From the NCBI RefSeq assembly GCF_003286085.1, contig NW_020825289.1:124001-188000 (forward strand): a DNA stretch of 64,000 bases, in the 5' to 3' direction. Within the stretch, counting starts at the first letter, position 1; each line of letters begins with the position of its first letter. This document shows, piece by piece, positions 31,693-42,060 of the stretch. The notes beneath the pieces are model-generated. The model worked only from the letters and a program-made list of their open reading frames with translations, had not been told where the DNA came from and made no database searches. Both the position numbers and the translations under genes were made by a program. The DNA comes from Drosophila persimilis (taxonomy: Eukaryota > Arthropoda > Insecta > Diptera > Drosophilidae).

Positions 31693-32648
31693 ATGGCGTT
31701 ACCACCACTATCATTGAGCGAAATCCACTTGAACCAGGCACTGCTGTCGATCCGACAAATACCTGCCTATGACGGTTCATCTGGACAGCTAAGCTCATTT
31801 ATCAAACGAATCGAATATGTATGCGGATTATATCCAACTGAAGATCTTCGCCAACAAAGGATCCTATTTGGAGCGACCGAGATCCAACTGTCAGGAGAGG
31901 CACAACGCATATCGCAAATGATACAACCCAACACGTGGCTCGAACTGAAGACGGCGCTGATCAACGAGTTCAAAAATCACACACCATATGAAGAACTCTT
32001 ACGACAACTATACACCACCAGATTCAACGGCAGTCTTCGTTATTTATAGAAGAATTAGAGATAAAAGCATTATTAATAAACAATAAGCTAAACTTAGAAA
32101 ACATACCAGAAAATAATGTCATTTATAAAAACGCTTTGAACAACACAATTAAAGATGTCATTACTCGAAAACTTCCTGACAGAATGTTCATGACCTTAGC
32201 AAGAAAAGATATTACCACATTGTCTAATCTTAAGAAGGCAGCACAAGAAGAAGGATTGTACGAAGCTAGTACAACAGATTCAGGTACAAATAAAGATCAA
32301 TCGAAATCGTCTCAATCAAATCGAAAGAATGTTGGAAACTATTATCCAAATTATAATACTACTAACTATCACAATCAAACTCAGAGTTCATCTGGAACAG
32401 GTCAGACTAATCGAACAAATCAAAATCAAAATTCCCAAAATCCTGGATTATACAATGAGTTCAAAAATTCCTTGAATCAAGGTAGGGCTCAGAATCCATT
32501 CAATCAGCAAATATCTCAAAACCAAGCTAGTGGGAGTGGACCCAACCAACCTACTAAAAGAGGGAGGGAGAGCCAGAGTGGCCAAACGAAGATGGACGTA
32601 AATTTTCATCAAGCCGCCTCGGAAGAAACCGAGGAGGACCCTATATAA
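31693..32648 (+). pseudogene. gag: Errantivirus gag with one frameshift
   Basis: ATG at 31693 opens 118 codons with the capsid-type IPAYDGSSGQLSSFIKRIEYV and ATEIQLSGEAQRI. Near 32040 the frame is lost just after FNGSLR, and continues in 32050-32648 (LPDRMFMTLARKDITTLSNL), then a long Asn/Gln-rich region with NYYPNYNTTNYHNQ, without CCHC knuckles, as in the 17.6/297 group. It stops at 32646 with pol open in the -1 frame across the end, consistent with frameshift expression of pol. Confidence 0.85.
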
Positions 32649-34687
32649 ACATTACCATTAATAAAAGAATATTAAGGTGTATCGCTGACTCGGGATCATC
32701 GATCAACATCATGAAAGAAAATTACACAGATTCCGAGATAAAAGACGATAACCTTACGGTCCATACCATCAATGGACCTGTCCGTTTAACTAAGAGTATA
32801 ATGAGGAATGCGAACAAAACATGTCCGTCCGAACAAAAGTTCTACATACATAACTTTTCCGAAAATTATGATATTTTATTAGGAAGAGAATACTTGATGG
32901 CAAGTAAAGCCGTCATCGATTACAGAAATGACACTGTAACACTAGCAGCTAGGTCGTACCCAATCATTCAGAGTGGAGAAGCTATTGAAGCCGGCAAGAC
33001 CGCACAGAAGTGCACTGATCCCTCTACAAAAGAAGAGAAGATCGCACCTAAGTGCCTTGACCCATCTCCAGAGGGAGATCAATACTTCGCTTCCGCTCTA
33101 GACAGTGAATTAAGGGAATGTAATCAATTAAGATTGGAACACTTAAACGACGAAGAGAGGGAAGAGTTAAAGAAGGTCTTATATGAGTTTAAGGATGTGC
33201 AGTACAGAGAAGGTGACAATTTGACTTTCACAAGTACAATCAAGCACGAGATCAAAACTCAACATGAAGACCCGGTCTACAGACGACCATACAAATATGC
33301 CCAGATACATGATCAGGAGGTAAACCAGCAAATCAAAGATATGATCAGGCAGGGAATAATTCGAAAGTCGAATTCTCCTTACTGCTCGCCCATATCTATG
33401 ATTCCGAAGAAGATAGATGCTTCAGGAAAGCAAAAATATCGAATGGTAGTAGACTATAGAAGTCTAAATGAAATAACAGTTAAGGACAAATTCCCAACTC
33501 CAAGAATGGATGAAATCCTAGACAAACTAGGTAAATGTCAGTATTTTACGACAATCGATTTAGCAAAAGGTTTCCATCAAATACCCATGGAACCTAGCTC
33601 AATCCCCAAAACTGCGTTCTCCACTAAGCATGGACATTACGAGTTCACTCGTATGCCCTTTGGGCTAACCACTGCCCCAGCTACCTTCCAAAGATGTATG
33701 AACAATCTGCTAGAAGAGTTAATCTTCAAAGATTGCTTTGTATACTTAGATGACATCATTATATTTTCCACTTCATTGGAAGAACACTTGTTGTCACTAA
33801 GGAGAGTATTTGGAAAGTTGAGAGACGCCAACTTGAAGCTACAAATGGATAAATGTGAATTCATGAAAAAGGAAACTGAATTCCTAGGTCATGTAGTCAC
33901 TACTGAAGGAATAGTACCAAATCCAGGCAAAATCTCTGCCATTGTCAAATTTCCAATACCAGAAACGACTAAACAAATAAAGTCATTCTTAGGTCTGTGC
34001 GGGTTCTACAGGAAATTCATTCCTAATTTTGCAAACATAGCAAAACCCATGACACTCAAACTAAAGAAAGGAGCTGTCATAGACCCCAAGGAAGAAAGGT
34101 ACGTCGAGGCATTTGAGAGACTAAAAGTACTCATCACCTCAGACCCTATCCTTGCGTTCCCAGACTTTGACAAAATGTTCACGGTAACAACCGACGCTAG
34201 TAACATAGCATTGGGAGCGGTTTTGTCACAAGAACACAAACCGATCTGCTACGCTAGCAGAACCCTAAATGAACATGAAATAAACTATTCAGCCATCGAA
34301 AAGGAATTATTAGCGATCGTATGGGCAACCAAGTATTTCCGTTCATACCTGTTCGGTAGAACATTCGAGATACAAAGCGATCATAAACCCTTGATTTGGT
34401 TGAACAACCTCAGAGAGCCAAATATGAAATTACAAAGGTGGAAAATAAAACTGAATGAGTTTGATTTTAAAATGAAATATCTACCAGGCAAAGAAAATCA
34501 TGTAGCTGATGCCTTATCAAGGGTAAAGATTAATGAAAATCTCCTGGGAGAAGCTTCCAATAGCGTTGGTGCAACTGTACATAGCGCACAGGAAGACAAT
34601 CTAAATCACATTGCTATCACGGAAAGACCAATTAACTATTACAATCGGCAAATTGAGCTAATAAAAGGCAATGAAGATAAGGTATAA
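32649..34687 (+). CDS. pol: Errantivirus pol: protease, RT, RNase H
   Basis: Open in the -1 frame relative to gag. Protease CIADSGSSINIM at 32680-32715, then LLGREYLM. RT fingers YRRPYKYAQIHDQEVN, palm TTIDLAKGFHQIPM, FTRMPFGLTTAPATFQR and VYLDDIIIFS (YLDD), then LGLCGFYRKFIPNFA. RNase H: VTTDASNIALGAVLSQ, YSAIEKELLAIVWA, IQSDHKPLIWL, and ENHVADALSR. A TAA at 34685 after NEDKV interrupts it shortly before integrase, with no frame change. Confidence 0.92.
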
Positions 34688-35890
34688 ACAATTCGTTATT
34701 TTCACAAGCTAATCATCAAGATCACGTATAAGGAAATGACTAACACCTTAGCGAAGGATATAATAAAGGAATATCTATGCACCAAAAAGAGCGCATTATA
34801 TTTCCATAACGAAACAGATTTTCCTCCATTCCAAAAAGCCTATTTAGAAATCATTAATTCTAACAATATAACCAAAGCTATTAAATCAAGCACGAAACTC
34901 CTAGATATTCAGAATTACGCTGAATTTAAAGAAACCATATTAAAGAATCATAAAGGCTTACTCCATCCAGGGATAGAGAAAACCGTCAATTGGTTTAAGG
35001 GAAAATACTATTACCCGGATTATCAAAAACTAATCCAAAACATCATAAACGAATGTCCTACTTGTAATATTGCCAAAACAGAGCATAGAAATACGAAGTT
35101 GGCATTCGAAACTACACCGGAAATACTGAACATCAGAGAGAAATACGTCATGGATTTCTATATGGTTGGTAACCAACAGTTCCTATCATGTATTGACGTA
35201 TACTCGAAGTTTGCCACTCTTGTAGAAGTAAAAAGTCGTGACTGGTTAGAAGCAAAAAGAGCCATCATGAAAGTTTTTAACGAGATGGGCAAACCAATTG
35301 AAATCAAAGCCGATAAAGATTCAGCTTTTATGTGCACAGCATTGCAAGCATGGCTGAATGCGGAAAACGTCAAAATAGAGATCACTTCCAGCAAAAATGG
35401 AATATCTGACGTAGAAAGATTTCATAAAACAGTAAATGAAAAATTAAGAATAATATCTAGCGAGGATAACACAGAAGATAGATTCACGAAGTTTGAATTA
35501 ATTCTTTATACTTATAATCATAAAACCAAACATAATACCACAAATAGGACACCAGCTGATATATTCATTTATGCAGGCTCACCTGATTATGACACACAAC
35601 TAAATAAAGTGAATAAAATCACTCAATTAAATAAAAACCGCATAGAGTATGAAGTAGATACCCGCTATAAACTATCACCTCTAGTTAAGTCTAAGGTAAC
35701 AAATCCTTTCAAAAGGACGGGGGAAATTAGACAGGTAGACGAAAAACATTATGAAGAAAAGAATAGGGGTAGGAAAATAACTCATTATAAATCAAAATTC
35801 AAGAAAAAGAAGAAATCTAATAGAAGCAAATATAATAATTCCAGAGAAACCGAGGAAGTTAATGGAATCGGCGAACTTCAACACAATTAA
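34688..35890 (+). CDS. pol: Errantivirus pol: integrase
   Basis: Same frame as the RT segment after the TAA at 34685. The zinc finger is HKGLLHPGIEKTVNWF...CPTCNIAK. The core has MDFYMVG (Asp), KADKDSAFMCTALQAWL (Asp) and NGISDVERFHKTVNEKL (Glu), then THNRTPADIF-like NRTPADIFIYAG. The C-terminus is strongly basic (HYKSKFKKKKKSNRSKY). It overlaps env by 29 bases, as usual for the group. Whether the single stop is real or a sequencing error cannot be told here. Confidence 0.9.
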   Translation, partial: TIRYFHKLIIKITYKEMTNTLAKDIIKEYLCTKKSALYFHNETDFPPFQKAYLEIINSNNITKAIKSSTKLLDIQNYAEFKETILKNHKGLLHPGIEKTVNWFKGKYYYPDYQKLIQNIINECPTCNIAKTEHRNTKLAFETTPEILNIREKYVMDFYMVGNQQFLSCIDVYSKFATLVEVKSRDWLEAKRAIMKVFNEMGKPIEIKADKDSAFMCTALQAWLNAENVKIEITSSKNGISDVERFHKTVNEKLRIISSEDNTEDRFTKFELILYTYNHKTKHNTTNRTPADIFIYAGSPDYDTQLNKVNKITQLNKNRIEYEVDTRYKLSPLVKSKVTNPFKRTGEIRQVDEKHYEEKNRGRKITHYKSKFKKKKKSNRSKYNNSRETEEVNGIGELQHN

Positions 35891-37277
35891 AATCCTCATC
35901 TTCCTCATAATTACCATCGTAATGGCACAGGGCCAAAACATAGAAATAAATTCTATAAAATCCCAAAACGGATATATGATATTCAAAACTGGATCGATCA
36001 ACATACCTATCAATTACGAATACCATTATCTAACTGTTAATGTAACTAAAACCGAAGAACTATACCAAAATTTGTTAAGGCAAGCCACTAAATTCCAGGA
36101 CATAATCCAAATAAAATATCTAGTAGACAAATTGCAAAGAGAAATGAACGGGCTAAAAATAACCAAAAGAAATAAAAGAGGCCTAATCAATATAGTAGGA
36201 ACAGCCTACAAATATCTCTTTGGAACACTAGATCAGGAAGATAAAGTCGATTTGGAACAAAAAATAGAAAATTTAGCCAGCCATAGCATTCAAATGAATG
36301 AACTAAATTTGGTAATAGATGCAGTTAATAGCGGAATAAACGTTATAAACAAACTAAATGAAGAAAAAGACAGGAATCAACAAATAGAAATTTTGATATT
36401 CAATCTACAACATTTCACAGAATATATCGAAGATATAGAACTAGGTATGCAATTAACTAGGCTCGGTATATTTAATCCAAAATTATTAAAACAAGACTAC
36501 CTGGAACAAATAAATTCTGAGAAAATACTAAATATAAAAACCTCCACATGGCTAAAATCCGATACCAACGAAATTCTAATAATTTCCAACATTCCCAAAG
36601 ACATTACAAAAGTACCAATCTATAAAATCGTTCCGTATCCAGACGAATTAAATAACATGTTAACAGATATGACATACGACAAGTACTACATAAAAAATGA
36701 AGAAGTATTTGTTAAAGAAACTAGATTGAAAACCAATGACAATTGTATAAAAGGAATTTTAATGCAAACTCCCACTAAATGTCCATATTCCAAAACTTTT
36801 CAAAACTTTCAAATAAACTTTATTGAACCCAATATACTAATCACGTGGAATCTTCCAAAAACAACGCTAAATCAGAATTGTGTAAACCAAGAAATCATAG
36901 CGGAAGGAAATACCATTATAAAAATCTACAACTGTTCAATCCAATTAAATGAATTTACAATATCAAACACAATGTTAGATTTTGCCCAGAATGTTTATGT
37001 CAACAACAACATAACTAAAATAAAACCACTGTCGTATGTCCAAACTAATGAAATAATTATGCAATACACCACATATAGTAACCTATTACAAATAAGTCTA
37101 CTAATTTCATTTGTCATAATTATATTAGTACTACTAAGTTATGTAGCTGTTAAATTTACGAAAACTTCTAAAAGAGTCACGGTTAAATGTATAAACCCTA
37201 TAATAGAAGCAGAAGAGGAACCAACCTCAGCCACCGCACTTGACACCCCGTCACTATACCCGAGGGTAATCGCCTAG
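35862..37277 (+). CDS. env: Errantivirus Env glycoprotein
   Basis: An intact 471-codon frame. Residues ~8-24 are a signal peptide (TIKILIFLIITIVMAQG). A furin-type site (KRNKR) near residue 105 is followed by GLINIVGTAYKYLFGTLD, the conserved fusion region of insect errantivirus Env and baculovirus F proteins. A helical segment follows (LEQKIENLASHSIQMNEL), scattered N-glycosylation sequons, and a transmembrane helix at ~residues 415-440 (LLQISLLISFVIIILVLLSYVAV) with a ~35-residue tail. In errantiviruses env is made from a spliced mRNA; I did not locate the splice sites. Confidence 0.9.
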   Translation: MESANFNTIKILIFLIITIVMAQGQNIEINSIKSQNGYMIFKTGSINIPINYEYHYLTVNVTKTEELYQNLLRQATKFQDIIQIKYLVDKLQREMNGLKITKRNKRGLINIVGTAYKYLFGTLDQEDKVDLEQKIENLASHSIQMNELNLVIDAVNSGINVINKLNEEKDRNQQIEILIFNLQHFTEYIEDIELGMQLTRLGIFNPKLLKQDYLEQINSEKILNIKTSTWLKSDTNEILIISNIPKDITKVPIYKIVPYPDELNNMLTDMTYDKYYIKNEEVFVKETRLKTNDNCIKGILMQTPTKCPYSKTFQNFQINFIEPNILITWNLPKTTLNQNCVNQEIIAEGNTIIKIYNCSIQLNEFTISNTMLDFAQNVYVNNNITKIKPLSYVQTNEIIMQYTTYSNLLQISLLISFVIIILVLLSYVAVKFTKTSKRVTVKCINPIIEAEEEPTSATALDTPSLYPRVIA

Positions 37278-37304
37278 GGACAGGCTAATAACAAACGTTG
37301 GGGG

Positions 37305-37899
37305 AGTGACATATCCATAATTCCCCACATCCCATACACATTATGTTTATGTACAATTCATCCACCCCATCCACACAAGTAACAGGACCCCACTCAAGAA
37401 TCAATAACTGTTTCTTCCCATACTCCAAGCTAGGGCCCCCCATAATATAAACAATGGACCACATTGTTTCAGCAACATTAGAATCACGCCACTCTCGAGA
37501 AATCGATTCTTTAGAATCACGCCACTCATGAGGACCAATCAAAGCTAGACATAAAACCAAGGAGTATCACATTCCTAGCTCCGTCATGTAATGCAACACC
37601 GATCGCCAGCAGTGGATGCCTTTCATCAAAGCCGACGCATCCCCAAATATCGATCCAGGCACGTACGCCACCGACACGAAGATGCAGCCGAGGAAAGCAA
37701 CGCCCGAAGCCAGAGTCGGGAGTTCCAAGAGAAGGGCTCATGGAAACTAGCCAGCAGCAGAGAGATCAGTTCCGTTTGAGACAAGCAGACCGAAAGTCAA
37801 GTCGGGGAATTCATTTAAATCTTGTGACATAAAGATATTTAAGTTGTAAAATAAAAGTCTTTGTTAAAAAACTTAAAATCGAGTTGCGGATATTTAACT
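37305..37899 (+). repeat. 3' LTR of the errantivirus
   Basis: 595 bp, preceded by the purine tract cgttggggg. Same ends as the 5' LTR at an exact offset of 6512. Confidence 0.92.
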
Positions 37900-37995
37900 A
37901 TATGTATATGCTATATATTTTTATTATAACTTTTATATTCTAATATTTTATATATAAATATCCTATTTCTACTATGAATAAAAAAAAATAAAAAA
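37900..37995 (+). other. 3' untranslated end and A-rich tail of the R1-type LINE
   Basis: AT-rich sequence resuming with the atat duplication and ending aataaaaaaaaataaaaaa before the right 12-bp duplication at 37996-38007. Confidence 0.7.
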
Positions 37996-38039
37996 ATGGT
38001 GTGGCTAAAAACTCAGCATCCAAATAAATGAATTTTCGC

Positions 38040-38574
38040 AACGCATTCTACAACTAAACTTCAAGCAGTATGCAACGGAGTTCCGTCAACCATAACACGG
38101 GAAGGAACTGGTCTACTCTCCATGTCCCCTGGTTGCACTGCTCGCAATACTGAAGTAAGCATCAGCACCTTCAGCACCACAATCAGCGAAGTAAAATCGA
38201 CCTACACTCGGTTTGGTGACGTGAGCCCACCGGAGACATCATCCTCGCCACCAATGTGGCAACTGAAGAACCAGACATCAGACTTTCTTCAAGAACTTGA
38301 TGATCTACGCCAGCAACTATCAGCCATCAATCATCACGAGCTGCCACACAATCTCACCACCGTGCAGCACCATCAACTCGCTGCCTATGCAGCCCTAGCA
38401 ATATCAATTCTATTGATCATTGCCTACAGTTTCCGGAAGAAGTATCACCTATGGAAACCAAGGCCATCAAATCCCGACCCAGCCGTGTCATCACTCCATA
38501 TACCCCTTGCACGCCGATTTGCCGTCGACTTGAACGATTCAGTTGCAGAAATATGCGTAATTAATAGTTTATAA
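38040..38574 (+). pseudogene. env: BEL Env, C-terminal part
   Basis: The frame 38122-38574 (open from about 38040) continues the BEL env after the nested insertions: CNGVPSTITREGTGLL, a helix-prone stretch (FLQELDDLRQQLSAI), then a transmembrane segment HQLAAYAALAISILLIIAYSF (~residues 93-113 of the open frame) and a basic cytoplasmic tail. It ends inside the start of the 3' LTR. It is out of frame with 28236-29444. Confidence 0.75.
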
Positions 38575-38622
38575 TACCCGTCGGCATAACACAGTGACAC
38601 CGTGACACAGTTTTCTATTTAA

Positions 38623-39974
38623 CCCTCTAACACGTAAGAGTGCCTTGAGACACTTATTATATTATTCACATTAGCAAAAAAACTAAGAGCTTTTACATCA
38701 TTTTAATATTTTTTGGCTGTTACTAACAAATACACCAATTACGAGAAGAAGGTTTGAAAGCTCTCAGAAGATTTTAACGTTACTTTTTATTTCCATGTGC
38801 ACAGAACATGTGTTTTTTCCCGTGTCAAATTCGACCTGCGGCATTTTGTGTTTTGTTCTGCTTATAAAAGTAAATATATAAAACCAATTACAAGTTATCC
38901 GACTTGACTGATGAACAGTTGTTGGATTTGCTTAAGTCAGTACCGTCGGATGAGGAAATGTCAAATGTATCAAGTGACGACGAGGATGCTGATACCACTG
39001 CTTTAAAGGATGCTGATACCGTTTCATTTATGGACACTAATGTTGAAAATTTGCAAAATATAGTACAATCTAAGTCTACCCGGGAAACCGTAAAAAGGCC
39101 TAGATCGCCATTGACAACTATTGAAGATTCTGGTGGCTTCAATGGTTTTGGTAAGCAAACATAATTGCGATATGTTAAACAAAAGAGTAATAATTTATGT
39201 ATAGGTATTGAATCAATAACAAAGGAGCCGACTAAAATGATATGGCGAAAGCAATGTATGCAGTTGAATGTCAATGACATAGCCTTTCGAGGAGACTCTA
39301 CGCTGCCAGCTGAAATAATGGAGCTCAAGACTCCATTACAGCTATTTTTCTATTTTTTCGATTCAGAAATCTTGAATATGATCGTCGAGGAACAATGCGT
39401 GCGAATCGATTGCTGCTGGTCTGCTGGTATTTCAAACCAAAAACTATCCATGTCGTCCAATCAGTGGTTTCAACAATCGATCTTCACGAACAATCCAGTC
39501 ACCATCCTGTCTGACAGAGCGGAGAATGCAGACTCTACTCTCTCAGCGACCTTCAAAGCTAGTGCTCAAACTAGGTGAAAAATCGAAGCATCCAATATCG
39601 GACTTGCGGTTTGACCAGCTAAATCATTTTCCGGATTGGTTGGGTCGAGAAAGTGAAAGAAGATGGTGCAAGTACTGTAAAACTTCACAAACGCACTAAA
39701 TGCAATCTGCATTTATGTTGCTCAGCCAACAAAAATTGTTTTATAAGTATCATAAAAATAAATAAAATTAAACTCGCAATTGGGAAATTACTTTTTTATA
39801 CTCAGAGCCCCAAGAGTGCCTACAGGCACTTATTTACTTTTTCTCACCTTACAGGTAAACGAATGCTTGTACACTCTTTTTAAGTACATATTTGAGTTCA
39901 GGAGCCGAAATTAACTATAGAAAAAATTATTTGAATTATTTTCTTCTATTATTTTATAAAATAGTCTTAGAGGA
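38623..39974 (+). mobile_element. piggyBac-type DNA transposon, internally deleted (1352 bp)
   Basis: Flanked by TTAA on both sides (38619-38622, 39975-39978), with short terminal inverted repeats (ccctctaa / ttagagga). A subterminal motif agagtgcct...gcactt or cactt occurs near both ends (about 38638 and 39811). The uninterrupted TTAA site survives in the partner LTR at 23644-23647. Coding parts belong to the N- and C-terminal ends of a piggyBac transposase. Confidence 0.85.
38904..39740 (+). pseudogene. piggyBac transposase remnant with an intron
   Basis: Exon 1 (38904-39150) encodes an acidic N-terminus (SSDDEDADTTALKDADTVSF). A 54-base GT-AG intron (39151-39204) restores the frame into exon 2: IWRKQCMQLNVNDIAFRGDSTLPAEIMELKTPLQLFFYFFDSEIL, the start of the piggyBac DDE domain. 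The catalytic core is gone: after about 39385 the sequence is unrelated or scrambled. Near 39610-39735 a different frame gives the C-terminal cysteine-rich domain (HFPDWLGRESERRWCKYC ... CNLHLC...NCF). So both ends of the protein are kept and the middle is lost. Confidence 0.8.
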
Positions 39975-40238
39975 TTAACATGTAATATAATACCTCACGA
40001 CAACACACTAGCCAATGCAGTGAGTTCTGCTGACAATGCACTCTCTCCGCAGAGGGCGAAGGACAGCGGTGCGATTGCAGACACTAAAATTATCCGTAAT
40101 ACACACAACATATACATATTTTACAAACTCAGCACTTCTGTACCTTTTGTTACCTATAAATAAGAATCATTTTTATCAATAAAATCAGTATCAGAAACAG
40201 TACCATAACTGCCTGTCACTCATCTTCCATCACAATCA

Positions 40239-40435
40239 CAATTTCTTTTGCACGGATTCAATAACAACCTGCTGCCCTTTATACTGCGGGCTATACACGA
40301 AAAAACAATACTCCTATATCGGACGTACTAATGAGATATACAGTTGTTTCGTCACGTGCGGGCTGTCAAACTCCTTGGACCAGCGCTTGATGAACGCTAA
40401 AACACTGTTGGAAGCTGTTGAGCTTTTTCGGCAAC
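40239..40435 (-). mobile_element. Family B LINE fragment right of the BEL element
   Basis: Matches 58855-58960 (acaatactcctatat...gtactaa, gtcaaactccttggaccagcgcttgatgaacgct). It is the continuation of the LINE broken at 23570, with about 140 bases of the LINE and the BEL LTR end missing at the junction. Confidence 0.65.
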
Positions 40436-40589
40436 TCTGACTTCACATTTCTTTACATTTGCTAATGCCAATCACGATCACTCCAAATATCGAGCACGGA
40501 ACGCATTTACTTATAAAAACATTCAGCTTACGCATTTTCCCCCCGCTCAGTTTATAGAAGCCGATCCCAACAGAAAGCAAGCTTCCTTC

Positions 40590-40937
40590 TTTCTACCCAC
40601 TGTTTGACGCCATGGGACTCTTCCGCATCGGTGGGCGACTTCAGAATTCAGACTTGAAATATAAAGGAAATAATCTCTTATTGTTGCCTTAACCCAGGCA
40701 GCGCATCAATAATTATACATTATCATCATAAATTTTCTTAATGATGGTCCGTAATTTCTTCTAACAAGGCTTCGCCAGCGATAGTAGCTATTGGAGGTAT
40801 CAAGCCTGTACCGAATATCACAAAGAAGTGCGTGCGCTGGTTTCGCATGTGACCTAAACTTCTGGAGCAAGTCAAGGACCCACTACCAACTGAGAGTGTG
40901 CAGCCAAGACGGACGTTTCACATAAGAGGCAGTATGG
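40590..40937 (+). pseudogene. Decayed BEL/Pao integrase fragment
   Basis: In shifting frames this reads GLFRIGGRLQNSDLKYKGNN, then a damaged HHCC finger ending KCVRWFRM and KDPLPTESVQPRRTFHI, which is the BEL block before the first catalytic Asp. It is from another BEL family than the surrounding element. No intact frame. Confidence 0.6.
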
Positions 40938-42060
40938 TTACCGCCCAACCTCCTGAAATGGATTTCTAGCTATCTTTGTTCCAGTTCTCAAAGAGTCCTC
41001 TTCAAAAACTCCCTCTCTTCACAAGTAAAGGTTTCTTCGGGAGTTCCACAGGGCAGCAATCTAGGCCCCTTACTTTTCACACTCTTTATTAATGACTTGC
41101 CTTCAGTATTAACATACTCTCGAGTACTTATGTATGCGGATGATGTTAAACTCTGTGTCCAGTACAAGGACATTTCATTTCATTCTCGCTTGCAATCCGA
41201 TCTCAATAACTTTCAGTCATGGTGTTGTGCAAACTTGTTACACCTTAATGCCTCGAAATGCAAAGTTATGACATTTCATCGTTCTTGGACCCTTGTTGGC
41301 TCCTATGGCTATACTCTATGTGGTGGCTCTCTTGAGAGATTTTCCCTGGTGGATGATCTTGGTGTTATGTTAGACCCCAAGTTAAAGGTTTCCGAACACA
41401 TTTCTACCATGGTAAATAAGGCCATGGGCGTGCTTGGGTTTATAAAGAGGTGGTCAAAGGAATTTGACGACCCCTATATAACAAAGACTCTCTACACCTC
41501 GCTTGTTCGTCCGATCTTAGAATACGGCTCCTGTGTATGGTGCCCTCGGTACAAGGTACACCAGGACCGTATAGAATCAGTACAGAAAAACTTTTTACTC
41601 TTTGCTCTGCGGGGCCTTAACTGGGATGCGGGTGTAAGACTCCCATCTTCCTCTAGTAGACTACTATTAGTAAACCTCCCATCCTTAGTGAACCGTAGAA
41701 AAATACTTGGTGTGATATTCATGCACAACTTGATCAGGGGTGACATACACAGCCCTGATCTGTTGAGCCGCATAAACTTCACGATTCCTATTAGACTGAC
41801 TAGAAATTTTATACCGTTGTTCCTTCCACTTTGTATTTTTGTATTTGTATTTGTATTTATTTCTTGCATGAACCGTTTTGGATCTTATGCTCGGATTATA
41901 ATTCCCTCTACCATATATAGAATTATATCCACCACTAATTCTCTTCCTCTTATTAAATTACTAATCCTTACATACTTTTCAAGTAATTAGAAGTTGTAGT
42001 GGTATTTGTATTATGAATGCATGCTAGTTCTCTTAGTAAGTTTAGTGCTAATTTTCCTCG
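40938..42060 (+). mobile_element. CR1-type LINE, 5' truncated second copy
   Basis: Begins at ccgcccaacctcctgaaatgg, within the RT, and matches 22295-23215. The frame 41097-41990 keeps YADDVKLCV, CCANLLHLNASKCKVMTF, LVDDLGVMLD, SLVRPILEYGSCVWCP and the C-terminus, with an expanded VFVFVF stretch from a ttttgtat-type repeat. The 3' untranslated end (gttgtagtggtatttgtatt, gaatgcatgc) agrees with the first copy. Confidence 0.8.

Larger units (their letters stand above)
30793..37899 (+). mobile_element. 17.6/297-type gypsy errantivirus, nearly complete (7107 bp)
   Basis: Two 595-bp LTRs starting AGTGACAT, a tRNA-Ser-like primer site (ggcgcagtcggtaggat), gag, pol in the -1 frame, env, and a purine tract before the 3' LTR. 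A 4-bp atat duplication flanks it (30789-30792 and 37900-37903), the site preference known for 17.6 and 297. Defects seen: a frameshift in gag near 32040 and one TAA in pol at 34685-34687. Among the youngest insertions in the window. Confidence 0.93.
29503..37995 (+). mobile_element. R1-type non-LTR retrotransposon, 5' truncated, split by errantivirus
   Basis: Starts in mid RT (5' truncation usual for LINEs) and ends in an A-rich tail (aataaaaaaaaataaaaaa) at 37995. A 12-bp duplication flanks it. The errantivirus 30793-37899 sits in its 3' untranslated region. Confidence 0.8.
23571..40238 (+). mobile_element. BEL/Pao retrotransposon with env, host of nested insertions
   Basis: 5' LTR 23571-24066, primer-binding region, gag, truncated RT/RNase H, complete-looking integrase, env, and a 3' LTR (38538-40238) cut short at its end. 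Inserted material: R1-type LINE plus errantivirus (29503-37995) in env, and a piggyBac-type element (38623-39974) in the 3' LTR. Without insertions it is about 6.8 kb and lacks protease and most of RT by deletion. It lies within the minus-strand family B LINE. Confidence 0.85.
38538..40238 (+). repeat. 3' LTR of the BEL element, interrupted and 3' truncated
   Basis: Left part 38538-38622 and right part 39975-40238 match the 5' LTR; the piggyBac-type insertion lies between. The match ends at caatca (about 40238), about 130 bases short of the LTR end. It also lacks a ~30-base piece present in the 5' LTR near 23750. Confidence 0.8.
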
